Positions 10,467-21,094 of a stretch of 38,761 nt of DNA are shown here, one piece after another (the first letter of the stretch is position 1; the number at the start of each line of letters is the position of its first letter). A program made the translations under genes and the position numbers. Under the pieces are notes generated by a model. That model was not told the origin of the DNA. It saw nothing but the letters and a program-made list of their open reading frames with translations, and did no database searches. Source of the stretch: Mesaphorura yosii (lineage: Eukaryota; Arthropoda; Collembola; Poduromorpha; Tullbergiidae); the NCBI GenBank assembly GCA_009869945.1, contig WIXG01000561.1, positions 1 through 38,761 on the forward strand. Direction: 5' to 3'.

Positions 10467-10926
10467 AGAGAGATTAGGAAGGCCGCCGCAGATAATTCCG
10501 CGCTTCGCTCCCGAATTGAGGCACTCAAAGCAGTGAAGGCAAAGCTGGAATAGCAAGCTCTGTCACAGCAGGTTAACAACGAAATTCCTCTATTAGGTTA
10601 GGTTAGACCTCTATTTTTTTGGTTTTTCTAATATGCACTCTCCCTGTGCAGGAAGTTCTATCCGAGGCGGTGCATCAAAACAATGTATACGAAATTCTTC
10701 TCAACCTGTTGGAGGCTTCAGTGGAGGATTTAACCAAAGAGAAGTCAGAAATACAAGGAATATTCTCATACAATGCGTACTTTGGTCTTCGATCTTTGAA
10801 ATATTTCCCTGCTAATTGTAGGAACGCCTGGCTACATCACAGTTGGAAGCTGAGATGCAGCGAAAAAGGAACGAGAACTTGGAGAGCCGTTTGAAAGAGC
10901 TCTACGACATGGGGGTCAACTTGTGA
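10467..10926 (+). pseudogene. Coiled-coil protein, three 105-nt exons, with lesions
   Basis: Three exon-like blocks share one phase: 10467-10571, 10652-10756 and 10822-10926, each exactly 105 nt (35 codons, five heptads). They read as charged coiled coil: ALRSRIEALKAVKAKLE, LLEASVEDLTKEKSEIQ and EMQRKRNENLESRLKELY, ending in TGA. Acceptors TTTCAG, TGTGCAG and TTGTAG are good and the first donor is CAG/GTTAAC. Two lesions are visible: an in-frame TAG at 10551-10553 (followed by CAAGCTCTG, so probably from CAG), and no GT donor after the second block (GGAATA). The parent protein is unknown; the N-terminal part is missing. Confidence 0.5.
10593..10606 (+). repeat. Interstitial TTAGG repeat inside an intron
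   Basis: TTAGGTTAGGTTAG, placed in the intron between the first two coiled-coil blocks. Confidence 0.7.
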
Positions 10927-11444
10927 ATTAAGCAATAACGCTGATATGACTGGTCGATTGTAAGCTCATTGGTTTAAAGCAATTCTTTATCCATTGGGAT
11001 AAATTGCGAAGAGCTTCAAAAAATGGCACTTCAAAGGGAATTGCGCTGCAGGTTGCTGCTAATTTCGATAATTTATTGCTGTCTACAACAATAAAATCAA
11101 CGACTTGAGGAAGACGACCAAGACGACATTTAGACAATGCGAATCGAAATCGAAATTTAATGCAAATTCACAAATTGCAAATCTGAACCACTCACAGCAC
11201 AGCACTGGCACACTGCCAGACGAGTCTTTCAAGGTTTCAAGCCAGTTTGGTTTGAAGTTGGGTTACCGTTGCAGGAAAGTTATAAAAACGGAATACAACG
11301 GAAGAACAACGACATCCGTTCCTCTTTTATGCCTTCTTGTCACTTGCACTTGTGCCCTGGCGTCTGGTGCGTGTGCGTGGTGCTGATTTTCGCACGAATT
11401 GTTCTCAAACCCTTGAGCACGGTCAGAACGGAACGGAGCGTAGA

Positions 11445-12672
11445 AATGCGTTCCAACCGGCGACTGCTTACATTTCTGACCTTACTCAGTGTGGGTCTCT
11501 GTTTCCAATTCATCTTGGACGACGACGGGAGACACGCACAGTCGCTGAGCGAAGAAGTCAGCTCCATTCTGAATTCGATCGGCGCGGGCTCCGGCACGAA
11601 GTACGACAAACGAGTGCGGCCGGATTACGGCGGGCCACCGACGGTGGTCAATGTCACGATTTACATTCTGAGCATCTCGTCCGTCTCCGAGCTCAACATG
11701 GACTCACGCTCGATTTCTACCTGAAGCAGTCGTGGACGGACACACGGCTTGCCTTTGGCGGCTCAAACAGCACTCACGGGAGAGTAGAGCGGGTCACGGT
11801 CGCCTCGGATCTCCTGCGCAAGGAAATCTGGGTCCCGGACACGTATTTCGTCAACGAGAAGCAGGGGAGGACTGCACGCGGCGCCCGTGAGCACCAAACT
11901 CGTGCGTGTCGAGCTGCACGGGGGCGTGTACTGGTCCACGCGGCTCACGGTGACCGTCCACTGCCAGATGGATGCTCTACTCCTTCGACACGCAAGTCTG
12001 CAAGCTGCGCGGCCGTTCTTACTCGCACCCGAACGACGAGTTGATTTATGTTTGGGGGAGGCACGGGTATTCGATCGTCAGGTTCTAGAACGTCTCGCTT
12101 CCCCAATTCGGAGTCGTGGGCTTCCGCACGGACGCCGACTCGAGCAAGGAGAATACTTTGAGTTGGTACCCGAACTTTTCCTGCAGCCTCCTCCTCACGC
12201 GGTCAATCACGTACTTCCTCTTCAGGATCTACATCCCCTGCACTCTCATCGTCGTCATGTCGTGGCTCCCGCTGTGGATCGACAGGAGCGCAAGGCTCGA
12301 GAGGGTCGCCCTCGGCGTCACGACCGTGCTCGTCCTGACCACGTTCATCTCGGCCATCAGCTCCGACCTTCCAAAAATCTCATATCTCACGGCCGTTGAC
12401 ATTTACCTTTTCGCCTGCTTTTTGTTCGTCGTAGGGGCCGTATTCGAGCGATCCTTCGCAGCCAGCCTAGAGGAGCCTGACCCTTCGCTTGCCCCTTCCG
12501 AGAACGCAAACGCAAGCCGGAAGTGGTTCAAGTGCGCCGGTGGCAAAATTTTCTTCCTGCAGAGCATGCCAAAATCTTGTTCCCACTCATTTTTCTTTGC
12601 TTCAACATAATTTACGTGGCTATTTACTTGTCCGTGTCAGTTGTGGACACGACGGACTTTTCACTCAATTAA
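11445..12672 (+). pseudogene. Cys-loop ligand-gated ion channel, intronless pseudogene
   Basis: A paralogue of the intact receptor at 27.7 kb, recognisable throughout: signal peptide, [27 protein letters not shown], Cys-loop, M1-M4. Comparison with that copy shows a one-base deletion near 11704, a one-base insertion near 11870, a five-base deletion near 11971-11975 just after the first Cys of the Cys-loop, a nonsense TAG at 12086-12088 (GAG in the paralogue) and a further one-base deletion near 12563 before M4. The frame closes at TAA 12670-12672; AATAAA follows at 12691-12696. The pore start also reads RLERV (Glu at 12299-12301). No introns are present in either copy. Confidence 0.9.
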
Positions 12673-12690
12673 TTGGGATTTGCGATGTGT

Positions 12691-12696
12691 AATAAA
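12691..12696 (+). promoter_or_regulatory. Polyadenylation signal of the channel pseudogene
   Basis: AATAAA 19 bases after the relic stop codon; retained although the gene is broken. Confidence 0.5.
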
Positions 12697-12699
12697 GAG

Positions 12700-13240
12700 C
12701 TATGCAATGCATAGTTACCGCCATGCCAGGAAGGAAAGAAACACAGGCATTCCTCAGCACAGTAGCATCGCGTGACCCCATTCGTCCTCACACCGAAGCA
12801 TTCAGCCGAGCGATTCCAGTGATGAGGGAGGAGGTGATCAGCGGGAGTATCAGCATCTTTAGTACTCATAGGAGCAGCTCGCCAGGGAAAAAGACCAACT
12901 CAATGGTCGTATTCGAGGGTTGCAAGGGACGACACAGTAGGCCTATCAGGAAACCCACGAGGACACCGGAAACTGTCAGAACAAGCAGGCTGTTGGTACG
13001 AGTCCAACTGATGGCGCCCCGTCGCGCACTGGCTTCCCTTGGAATGTAGCGGACGAAGTTTTCTTCTGCCCTCGGCTCATTCATTCTCCCCAGAGAAGTA
13101 GCCATCCTGGAAATGTTCAATTTTTTACAAAATTCTCTCCAATTTATTGTCGTCTCGTCAACGAATACGTGCTGAGTGTCCTTTCTTTTCCGTGAGAAAC
13201 GACTGCCGTTGTTCAGGTAATGGACACCCATCAGGACCAT
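12700..13240 (-). pseudogene. Excitatory amino-acid transporter (SLC1/EAAT), N-terminal pseudogene
   Basis: On the minus strand the frame reads a cytoplasmic N-terminus, TM1 (LLVLTVSGVLVGFLIGLL), then IELVFFPGELLL, a stop, and VLKMLILPLITSSLITGI, the TM1-TM2 signature of Na+-coupled glutamate transporters. Two in-frame TGA codons break it: 12868-12866, at the position where the family has Arg in GELLMRMLKM (a CGA to TGA change would explain it), and 12790-12788 after ARLNASV. Beyond GRMG the resemblance fades, and the remaining transmembrane segments are absent because the channel pseudogene begins at 12672. The likely start is the ATG of MATSLGRMNEPRAEE. Truncated and dead. Confidence 0.85.
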
Positions 13241-13536
13241 AAAAATTCATAATTGACGATTGACACACTTAAGTTGGTTTATGAAGGTAGACAATGTCGG
13301 CGGTTCATTAGGTGAACAAAGCACCCGTGGCGTGTCATGCTGGAACTACCTGGCTTCACATTAATCACTAACACGCAGAGAGCTTAATGAAGGAAAGTTT
13401 TGTATAGCATACGTTAATTAGGGGTGAAAAGGCAGGCGCGAGGTTTCCAGAAAAACTGAACGGCAGTATTCCAACTTGGAAAGGGCAGAACGGTCGTCTT
13501 TGGACTCACGGTCGTCTCTGAAAGCACCACTCGACC

Positions 13537-15881
13537 ATGCTGGAGAAACTGGCTCGGAAATTGAACCACAGCTGGCAAACCTGCACCCACCCTAACGCCG
13601 TCCTCCCTCTGGAAGACAGCCGGGAGACGGAATCCAGGAGTCGCGAACTTCAGCAGGTTGAAATGGTCCGCCGAAGTTTATTCAGCAAAAAAACTATCTT
13701 CGCTGAGGGACCCTTCGGACCCCGTCGAAACACGTATGTCGATAACACGGCTTCAGGTCAGCCACTGCGTCTCATTGAAGAGTACATCCAGGCGCGTGTC
13801 CTCCCGTTTTATGCGAATACACACACTACGTCGACTAATACAGCACTTCAAATGACAAACATGAGAGGTGAAGCGCGCGAAATTATACGCGTAGCTGTTG
13901 GCGCCTCCAGAACCGAAGACGCCGTCATATTCTGCGGCTCAGGTTCAACGGGACCCATTCACAAACTTGTACATCATGTCAAGCAAGAGGCTGCCCGCGT
14001 TGGCTGTGGGGAAGGACACGGCGCCCCGATTGTTTTTGTAGGACCATTCGAACATCATTCAAATCTGTTACCATGGAGAGAAATTGGCGCCAAGGTGATC
14101 AACGTGCCGGAAACAAAGGCGGGAGAATTTGATATTCAATTCTTGGAATTGAAATTGGAAGAAATTAGACAAGCTGAGAGAAACCGAGGAGCGGGAGGGT
14201 TGTCATCACCAGTGGGACATCGCTTGGAGCAACTCGTGATCGGCTCCTTCTCTGCAGCGTCCAACCTGAACGGCGTGGCAACTGATGATGTGGCCGTCAA
14301 GGTCTTAATGCATAAATACGGGGCTCGAGTCTTCTGGGATTATTCTGCTGCGGGCCCACACGTCCGCATCCAAATGAATCCGAGCTTCAAAGGGGTGTGT
14401 GAAGGATTGACGTACAAGGACGCCATTTTCTTTTCTGGTCATAAGTTTGTTGGTGGACCACAAACGCCTGGAGTTCTTGTCGTGAAGAGGGGGCTGATCG
14501 AGCACCATGTGCCACATGGTGTCGGTGGGGGCACCGTCCTCTTCGTGGACTCCTTCAAACACAATTACTTGACAGAAGCGGAGCATCGGGAAGAGGGCGG
14601 CACCCCCGCAATTGTCGAGTCTGTACGCTTGGGCCTCGTCTTTCAGCTGAAGAGATCTATCGGCTCTGCAATCATTCTGCAGCGGGAAGAAGAATACCTG
14701 CAGCAGATAATATCTGAGTTCGCCACGAGTACAAATATACAGATTCTGGGCCCGACCTCGGTTCCGCGAGTGGCCATCGTTGCGTTCACCATAGACAACC
14801 CACAGTCTGTAAGTCAGTCATGAATTCTGACTTCTGGCCTGAGTTTGTGAATCCTGGGCTCTTTGCTTGCGCAGGGCTACTATTTGCACCATAACTTTGT
14901 GGTTGCATTACTAAACGACCTGTTCGGGATACAAACGCGAGGGGGCTGCGTCTGTGCGGGCCCGTATGCCCAATCTGTGCTTGGAATCGATGATGAGCAG
15001 GTGCCACTCTATGAAAAGCTCTTGCTGGAAGGCAGGTTTGTGAAACTCTCGCTTGAGGTAGCTGGGATCGTGTGGACTAAGGTCCTAAGACGCCGTTACA
15101 GTTCTATGCAGGGCCGAAACTTTGGACACGAACTCTTCAAGCCAGGATTCGTACGTCTGTCAGTTCCGTATTATTTTACACAACAAGACACCGGTTTTGT
15201 TATTGAAGCTGTCAAACTTGTCGCGAGCGAAGGCTGGAAACTGCTGCCATTGTACGACCCTAATCTCGAAACTGGCGAATTCCAACATTATAAAAGGAAG
15301 ACGCTTGCAACGCAACATGAGCACCACATTGATTTGCTACCTACTAAGGTGCAGCTGCTAAGGGTTGAACTTGGAAATTTGCAGACTCAAGACGGAAAGA
15401 AGTGTCCGGAATATAAAGAATGCTTGGAGCACGCGAAGCGAATATTTGCTGACGCAAAGAACGTGAGTTGATTTTCTTTCTGGTTGGGTCCCTTGGTCAG
15501 AACTTGTAATGAATGGGGTAACTGTTCGTGTAGCTATGTCATGCTCGCATGCTGACAGCACCATATCCGCACTCGGAGGAGTACACCTCCCTTGCGGCCA
15601 GTGAATGGTCATACTTGCGTTGGTTCCTGTTGCCAGCAGAAGCTTTGCACACATTGGACACGTCGAGAGATGGTAGCGGCCCTTCCTTGCACAACTCGGA
15701 TGACATCAACGACAACAAATACTGCAGCAACCGAAGGAAGAGACCGTTCACCGTGAAACGATATCCGGCTGTGACAGCATCAGCAGACACGTACTACGAC
15801 GGCAGTGTGGCCTCTCAATGCTGCGTGGACCAAGGCAAAGCTGTGATTTGTAACGGCCATAATTCTTCACATGGATCGTAA
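13537..15881 (+). CDS. PLP class V aminotransferase / cysteine desulfurase-like protein
   Basis: A fold-type I PLP enzyme that would remove sulfur, selenium or an amino group from an amino acid; the substrate is unknown. Exons are 13537-14808, 14875-15462 and 15534-15881, all phase 0, for about 739 residues. The PLP lysine is Lys303 in FFSGHKFVGGPQTPG; Asp268 (WDYSAAGPH) would bind the ring nitrogen and EHHSNLLPW (His173-His174) stacks on PLP. GGCVCAGPYAQ and FKPGFVRLSVPYYF form the C-terminal small domain, and RWFLLPAEA in the last exon is typical of long animal and protist members. A 54-nt phase-0 segment, 15058-15111, has GT-AG ends and no stop, and may be a further intron. No signal peptide, so probably cytosolic. 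Confidence 0.85.
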
Positions 15882-16500
15882 TCTTAAATATCCCATTTGC
15901 ATTCATATACATTGTAAACTACGAACTGCGCAAGCACTTGACTCGTGACGTTGAACACTTGTCCAGCCACCTGCTTATCTTTCCTTACTTTTCTTCTTTG
16001 TCAAGAACCACCATTCCTGATAACTCTAATTAATGATGTAGTTTCACTTTCTTTTAAGCAACCACAAATTATTGATCACAGGAGCCTTTGTCGATTTATA
16101 TTCAATTAGCTCGTCAATCATTAATCAATCAGAAACCACTGTGCAAGTTTATCATGGCTCTTAATGCCAATTCTTGTAGATATTAAGGCAACTGGATATA
16201 TTCAAGTTAACCAATAAGTTATAGATGTATTCCCACCTAAATTTCATCAGTAAGTCTAATTTTTATTTTGTCAATCGCATCAGGAAAAACCTCAGATTAC
16301 GCCAGTCACGTACTACCTGGTATAGGGTTAGAGCAGGTTTTCTATTAACGAACGGATGCCCTTATAATTTTTTTTTGCAAATCGAAATGTCTCGTCCTCA
16401 TCTAGTCTTTTCACATCTACAAAGATGGCTACCAACCTTTGATCCAGATTTCAAATTAATTGTTTTTAACTCTAATTGGAATTTTACTCGAGGACATTAG
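15882..16500. other. AT-rich intergenic sequence, no gene
   Basis: The + frame at 16225-16500 shows no domain and borders the retroelement relic, so it is probably a chance frame. Confidence 0.5.
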
Positions 16501-18480
16501 CTCGACGGATTTTAGGGCATACACTGAGATTCCACCTTTGTTATTAGGTTTCCCCTTGGGCTTTCTTCCTTTTATGTTATGAAGTGAAAACGGTGATCTC
16601 TCCAATATACTACTGGGTTCTGATTTGATCGACACTGGTTCTGTTTTTATAGTGGGATTCTTGCGTTCAGATTTATTTATTGTTTCGTAATCGGAAGTAT
16701 ATCTACTTTCGGTGGAAATTTTGACGATGGATTGGCTATATTACAAGTTCAAGGTCCCTCGCTTTGAAAAACCCACTCATCTGCCATGTCAACATTGAAG
16801 AATACCTTCCGCTGTCACACACAAATCAAAGCGTCATACTTGTCGAGGAATTCTATGCCCCACACAAACTCATTCGACCCACTTGGGATGATGTGAAACT
16901 CCCACAGCAGGGACTTCTCACCTAAGGTTATATTGAGCTCCACCATCTCATTCACTAAATATTTCTTCTTTGGGTCTATCGAGAGGGTCACGAAAAAGAG
17001 TTTGATTTTATTTTTACAGTGGATCCATTAGAGCTTCAACTTGGAAAGAGCTTCACTTGATATTGTTGAGATAGAGGCACCGGTGTCTACCAAAGCCTAA
17101 AAATTTTTAAACCCCACTCTCAGATTCTTGTAGATTGAAGCCCGATTCAACTTCTGCCTGGACCTTTTCTTGTAAGTCAGGTGATTCCACGCAGTTGTAT
17201 ATTCGATAGGGCTCCTGTTCACTTAGAATAATAAACCGAATTTTTGTTTTGAAATTACTTAAACTATCTTCTAGGGATCCTGCTTTGGTTTCTATACCAA
17301 AAGGAGGCACTCTTGGTAAATACTCACTACTTATACTACTTTCAGGACTACCACATACACTCCTAAGAACAAGGAAAATCATCAACCCCGATATCCCGCA
17401 ACACGGGACTAATTAGTTTCCCGACCCTGGTGTTACTTGGGTCATGCCCGACTTAGCGCGCAGTTGCGCCTTCCCTTCTCCCATAGCACGGAATTGTAGA
17501 TTCCGGGCATCATCTCGGGGAATCTGCTACTTCCCATTCTGCTGGGGCATTTGTGATGCATAGGGCTGTCTTTGATAAGGGGCACTTGGGTTTAAACTGG
17601 GAATATTATAATTGTTGTTGTCTGTGGACCGTTGTGATAAGGATTTCTGATTGGGAAACCTGGAGGGGGATTGGATTGGGAGCCAGGGCAATCACATCTG
17701 AGGTGGCCAGCCTGGAAACAGAGGGAAGAAAGTCTTCTGCCTTGCTCATCTACTAAACCCCTTAACTGATCCAGGGACAAACGACCATTGTTATACCCTT
17801 GGGACTCACGGCTCGTATTTTGGGGTGTGAAAATCTGAAGACGGTTCGGGGGTTCACGACTGGGTCTGAGACCGCCCATCCTATTCCTCTCATCCACTTC
17901 AACAATACGTCGAAGATGGTATAAAAATCCTTCTACAATGGCTTCCATGCCACATGCTATTGTCATACTCAGTGAAAATTCAAAAAGATCCTTCAACAAT
18001 TTCTTCACTACATGGGGCTCATTGAGGCGAGGATAAATGGTCAATCAATTCGATCTTTTGTGGGTCATATCCGATCTTGGAACTTCAGGCCCTTGTTCTT
18101 GTGCTTGGCGGTCTCTTTCGCAGCCTCACCCCCAAATAAAGCTATGAAGACGTCAAGGACCAGGGTCCAGGTAGCATCGGCACGATCTTGTCCAAAGTTT
18201 ATTAGCTCCTAGGGCTTGGGATAACAACCATGAACGGGCTTTGCCTTGTAGAAGTCTGTTGAAATATCTGAGAGCCCATGTATAGTCCAAACGGTGCTGA
18301 ACCAACTCAAGCTCGAACTGTTCTACCCACTTCAGTGCTGGTGTGAATCCATCCTACTTACGGAAAGCATCTGAACACATCGTGTTCGACCCGCAACGGG
18401 GTTTGCTGGAAAGTCCTTTGAATCTCTTGCTGCAGGACCGCTATTAATACCAGAGGGTGTGGGGGTCTTCCAATCGGAAA
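16500..18480 (-). mobile_element. LTR-retroelement gag-pro relic
   Basis: Reading the minus strand downward: about 18340-18180 encodes a retrotransposon gag domain (WVEQFELELVQHRLDY, LLQGKARSWLLSQALG); stops and frame changes follow near 18170-18050; 18044-17592 is open and contains a zinc knuckle in which the first Cys is Ser (SSLCFQAGHLRCDC); 17385-17107 is linker; about 17095-16770 is a retropepsin with the LVDTGAS active site, broken by a stop straight before it and another after KLKL, and then WGIEFLDKYDALI. A basic linker (GRKPKGKPNN) ends near 16510. No reverse transcriptase, integrase or LTR was seen. The order fits Ty3-like elements. It cannot move by itself. Confidence 0.75.
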
Positions 18481-18908
18481 TTAATAGCAGGGAAGCAACA
18501 TTACTTCCCACTCGACATTATTTCCATTCAGACATTCCTTGGAAACGCGAGGTAGTCTGAGAATCTTACCGTAGCCACCACCTTGATTGAACCTTTACCT
18601 TCCTTTTTTTACTCTAATTCTAAACTTGGCAGAAGTCGTAGGAAACTCGTTGTATATTAGAACAATCACGTTAATACTGATCGTCCAATGACTGAGCTCG
18701 ATGTCACTCCTACTTCAACTCCGAAATGCCAACTCTTCGCGCTGGGCCCAAGAACTGAATCCAACTCAGGAATGACGTTCCGGCTGCAAAGTGCAATTGA
18801 AAGTCAGATTAATTATTTAAAGCAGTTTAGTGGCTGTTGTTCTCATGATTGCGTTGTTGGTGAAGAAGCCAATTAAAAGTGCCCTTAATTCATAAATAAA
18901 TTGTTTTT
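18481..18908. other. Intergenic, nothing recognised
   Basis: It probably contains the unrecognisable 5' part of the retroelement; no coding feature. Confidence 0.4.
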
Positions 18909-18914
18909 TTTATT
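18909..18914 (-). promoter_or_regulatory. Polyadenylation signal of the CRAL-TRIO gene
   Basis: AATAAA on the minus strand, 64 bases after the stop codon at 18978. Confidence 0.55.
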
Positions 18915-18977
18915 GATTCAGTAGACTCCAATTTCTGAATTTGTGTCCCCAAATTGACTCCCGGCAATTCTTGGAAC

Positions 18978-19912
18978 TCAACACAAATTGCAACCCTTTC
19001 TTTTGCCACCGAGCAGCCGCGACAGCTGTTCAGGGTCCGCGTACTTTCCCAGCTCCTTTTGCCATTCCTTCTTCTCGTACCCAAACATTGCCAAGTTTCT
19101 TTTCGTTGCCTCGCTGAAAAGGGGTCGAATTATTTGCATGATCCGCTCAAAAATCTGAGGAGCTGCAAGGATGCAGGAGAAATTAGAACCCAATAAAATC
19201 TAATGTCCAAGGCGATGCTTACTGTTTGGCACGACGAGCTTATAAAAAAGTTCCGGGTAGTGGTTTTCGTACGACGTGACGTACGGGACGTAAAACGTCA
19301 TGCACACGACGCAGGCTTGCTGGTTAAAATTGAATCCGCTCAAATCCCAAATGGCCAGAGCCTGTGTGATGTTTCTACCCGTCACCTGCGAATATTCACG
19401 GGTTTTTGCGGCGGGTCGGTCGAATGTGTAGATAATCTGGTACCGCGTAAATTCAGTGATACGACCGGACAGCGCGGCTTTTCTAATGTCGTGCTCCCCA
19501 ATAGGGTCGTGCATAATGGGCCGCCGTTCGCGGTCCACACCGTCAAAGGAGATGGGCCAGTTTTTTTCATAGTAGCTAAAATCTTCCGTTTCGGCCTCGT
19601 CGATTCGGTTCGATTTGCGCCAGGTGAGAGTCTGGAAGGTCAAAGATTAGATTTAAACCTCGAACTTGAAAGGCGCGCCGATGGCTGGGCTACCTTTTTA
19701 ATGTTCTCAGCGGCGGCTTTGACGTCAAATTTCTTGGCACGTAAAAACGGGACGAGCCACGCGTCCGTTTTCATAAAATCCCGGTACAGGTCGTCCCCGA
19801 CGCGCTCACGAAGCTGTTCCAGGCTCTTGTCTACCCTTGCCTCATATTCACCAGGTGCCGCTGCTACCACCCACACCGAAATTAAAAGTAGTGCCGCGAA
19901 TTTCGGAAGCAT
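18978..19912 (-). CDS. CRAL-TRIO (SEC14-like) lipid-binding protein with signal peptide
   Basis: Exons 19912-19694, 19631-19223 and 19162-18978 join in frame (phases 0 and 1) to give 270 residues. Residues 1-19 (MLPKFAALLLISVWVVAAA) are a hydrophobic leader with an AAA-type cleavage site. Residues 20-73 are the CRAL-TRIO N-terminal helices (FLRAKKFDVKAAAENIKK). Exon 2 is the SEC14 lipid pocket: DGVDRERRPIMHDPIGEHD, LAIWDLSGFNFNQQ and YPELFYKLVVPN. Exon 3 has the gate helix and exit (PQIFERIMQIIRPLFSEATK) and ends KGCNLC. Most SEC14 proteins are cytosolic; the leader suggests secretion, perhaps carrying lipids extracellularly. Complete, no lesions. Confidence 0.9.
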
Positions 19913-20576
19913 TGCAGGAGTCTTCTGGGCGAATGTCTTGCGTGAGACTGACGGTGAGCATTGTACTGCACAATTCAGAAAAACATGCCTGAACGCTGAA
20001 CGAGCCTACAGAGCGCCTGAGCAGTTACTTGCCTTGATTTATTGCCATTCGCTCTAAGGTCTGTGTAACCTTGTAATTTTCTTAGACCAAGGTGCTTCAC
20101 AAAAAAATATGCATACCAAAAAAAACCGGTATGGCAACTTGCGGGATAAGCATGGTCCATTGCCACAGATTCAAGTTTACTAGCTGCCTGTGTCACTTAA
20201 CCTTGGTGACTCTAAATTCCTAAATAGTTCAAACCGACAAGGAGTAAGTCTAGCCTCAGCATGTACCTGGGCTGGATTCTAGGAAAGAAGGCCAGGAGCG
20301 CAAAGTCTCAGAAAATACTGATTTAGTTAGGTAAGGCCCGGTTAACTCGCGCGTTAGTTATTGTGCGATAGAGCGCACGGTGGGCAAGAGCCGCCTTGGT
20401 CCTCTTTCCTTGAATTCAACCAAGTATCTGTACCACCTAACTACAGTGGCCATATTTGCGATTCTTGTTTCCCCACCGTAGTCTTCTGCCCTCTCATCAC
20501 CCGTAACCCTTCGCACAGCCAATCATCTTTCATACCCCTATCCCTTCAACCCGATTCCCTTCCACCTACACATGCT
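19913..20576. other. Intergenic; putative promoter side of the CRAL-TRIO gene
   Basis: No coding feature. The start of the CT-rich repeat region lies at its right end. Confidence 0.4.
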
Positions 20577-20945
20577 ATGGCCTCTTCCACTCACCCGATG
20601 GCTTTCTCCGCCAATCCGATTATCTCTCCCTACAACTCGATGGATTCTCCTTCCAACCCGATGACCCCTCCCACTAACCCCTAGGACCTCTCCATCTAAC
20701 CCAATCCCCCACCAAGCCCAGGATCTCTTCTGCCCTCCCTAATGGTCTCACCCTATATGACCTGATGATCTCTCCCGGCCACCTGATGGTCTCTCCCTAT
20801 AACCCGATCACTTCCCCCTTCAACTCTATGACGTTTCCTACAGCAACTCTTTCACTACTAGATCAATTCTCTCTATAACCCAACCTCTGCCTTGAACCCG
20901 ATGGCCCCATACCCCACTACCCGATTACCCTCCCTCCCCCTACAC
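20577..20945 (+). repeat. Degenerate 21-bp minisatellite
   Basis: Tandem 21-base units, pyrimidine-rich, of the type ATGGCCTCTTCCACTCACCC plus G. The first five units at 20577-20681 are the clearest and read MASSTHP, MAFSANP, IISPYNS, MDSPSNP, MTPPTNP; later units drift in length and contain stops (TAGGACCTC). The open frame across it (20361-20684) reflects the repeat rather than a protein. Confidence 0.65.
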
Positions 20946-21094
20946 CCGTTACCACTTGTACTACACGCAGCCCAGTCAGAAAAAGAAATTTAGTTCTAAA
21001 AATTCCAGGAATAGTGGCAATGTCTCTACTGTCTTCTGCAACGTTTACATGAATTTGCAAACATTTTCAAAATTTGCGAATTTGGAATGCGTCT

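Noticed and set aside
11337..12399. Long plus-strand frames of 235 and 170 residues over the channel pseudogene
   Set aside because: They are real only in the parts that continue the channel; the rest is out-of-frame reading of it.
16225..16500. 91-residue plus-strand frame beside the retroelement
   Set aside because: No recognisable domain, and it borders an element on the opposite strand.
20361..20684. Proline-rich protein with 7-residue repeats
   Set aside because: The repeat units soon acquire stops and lose phase; it is better explained as a minisatellite.
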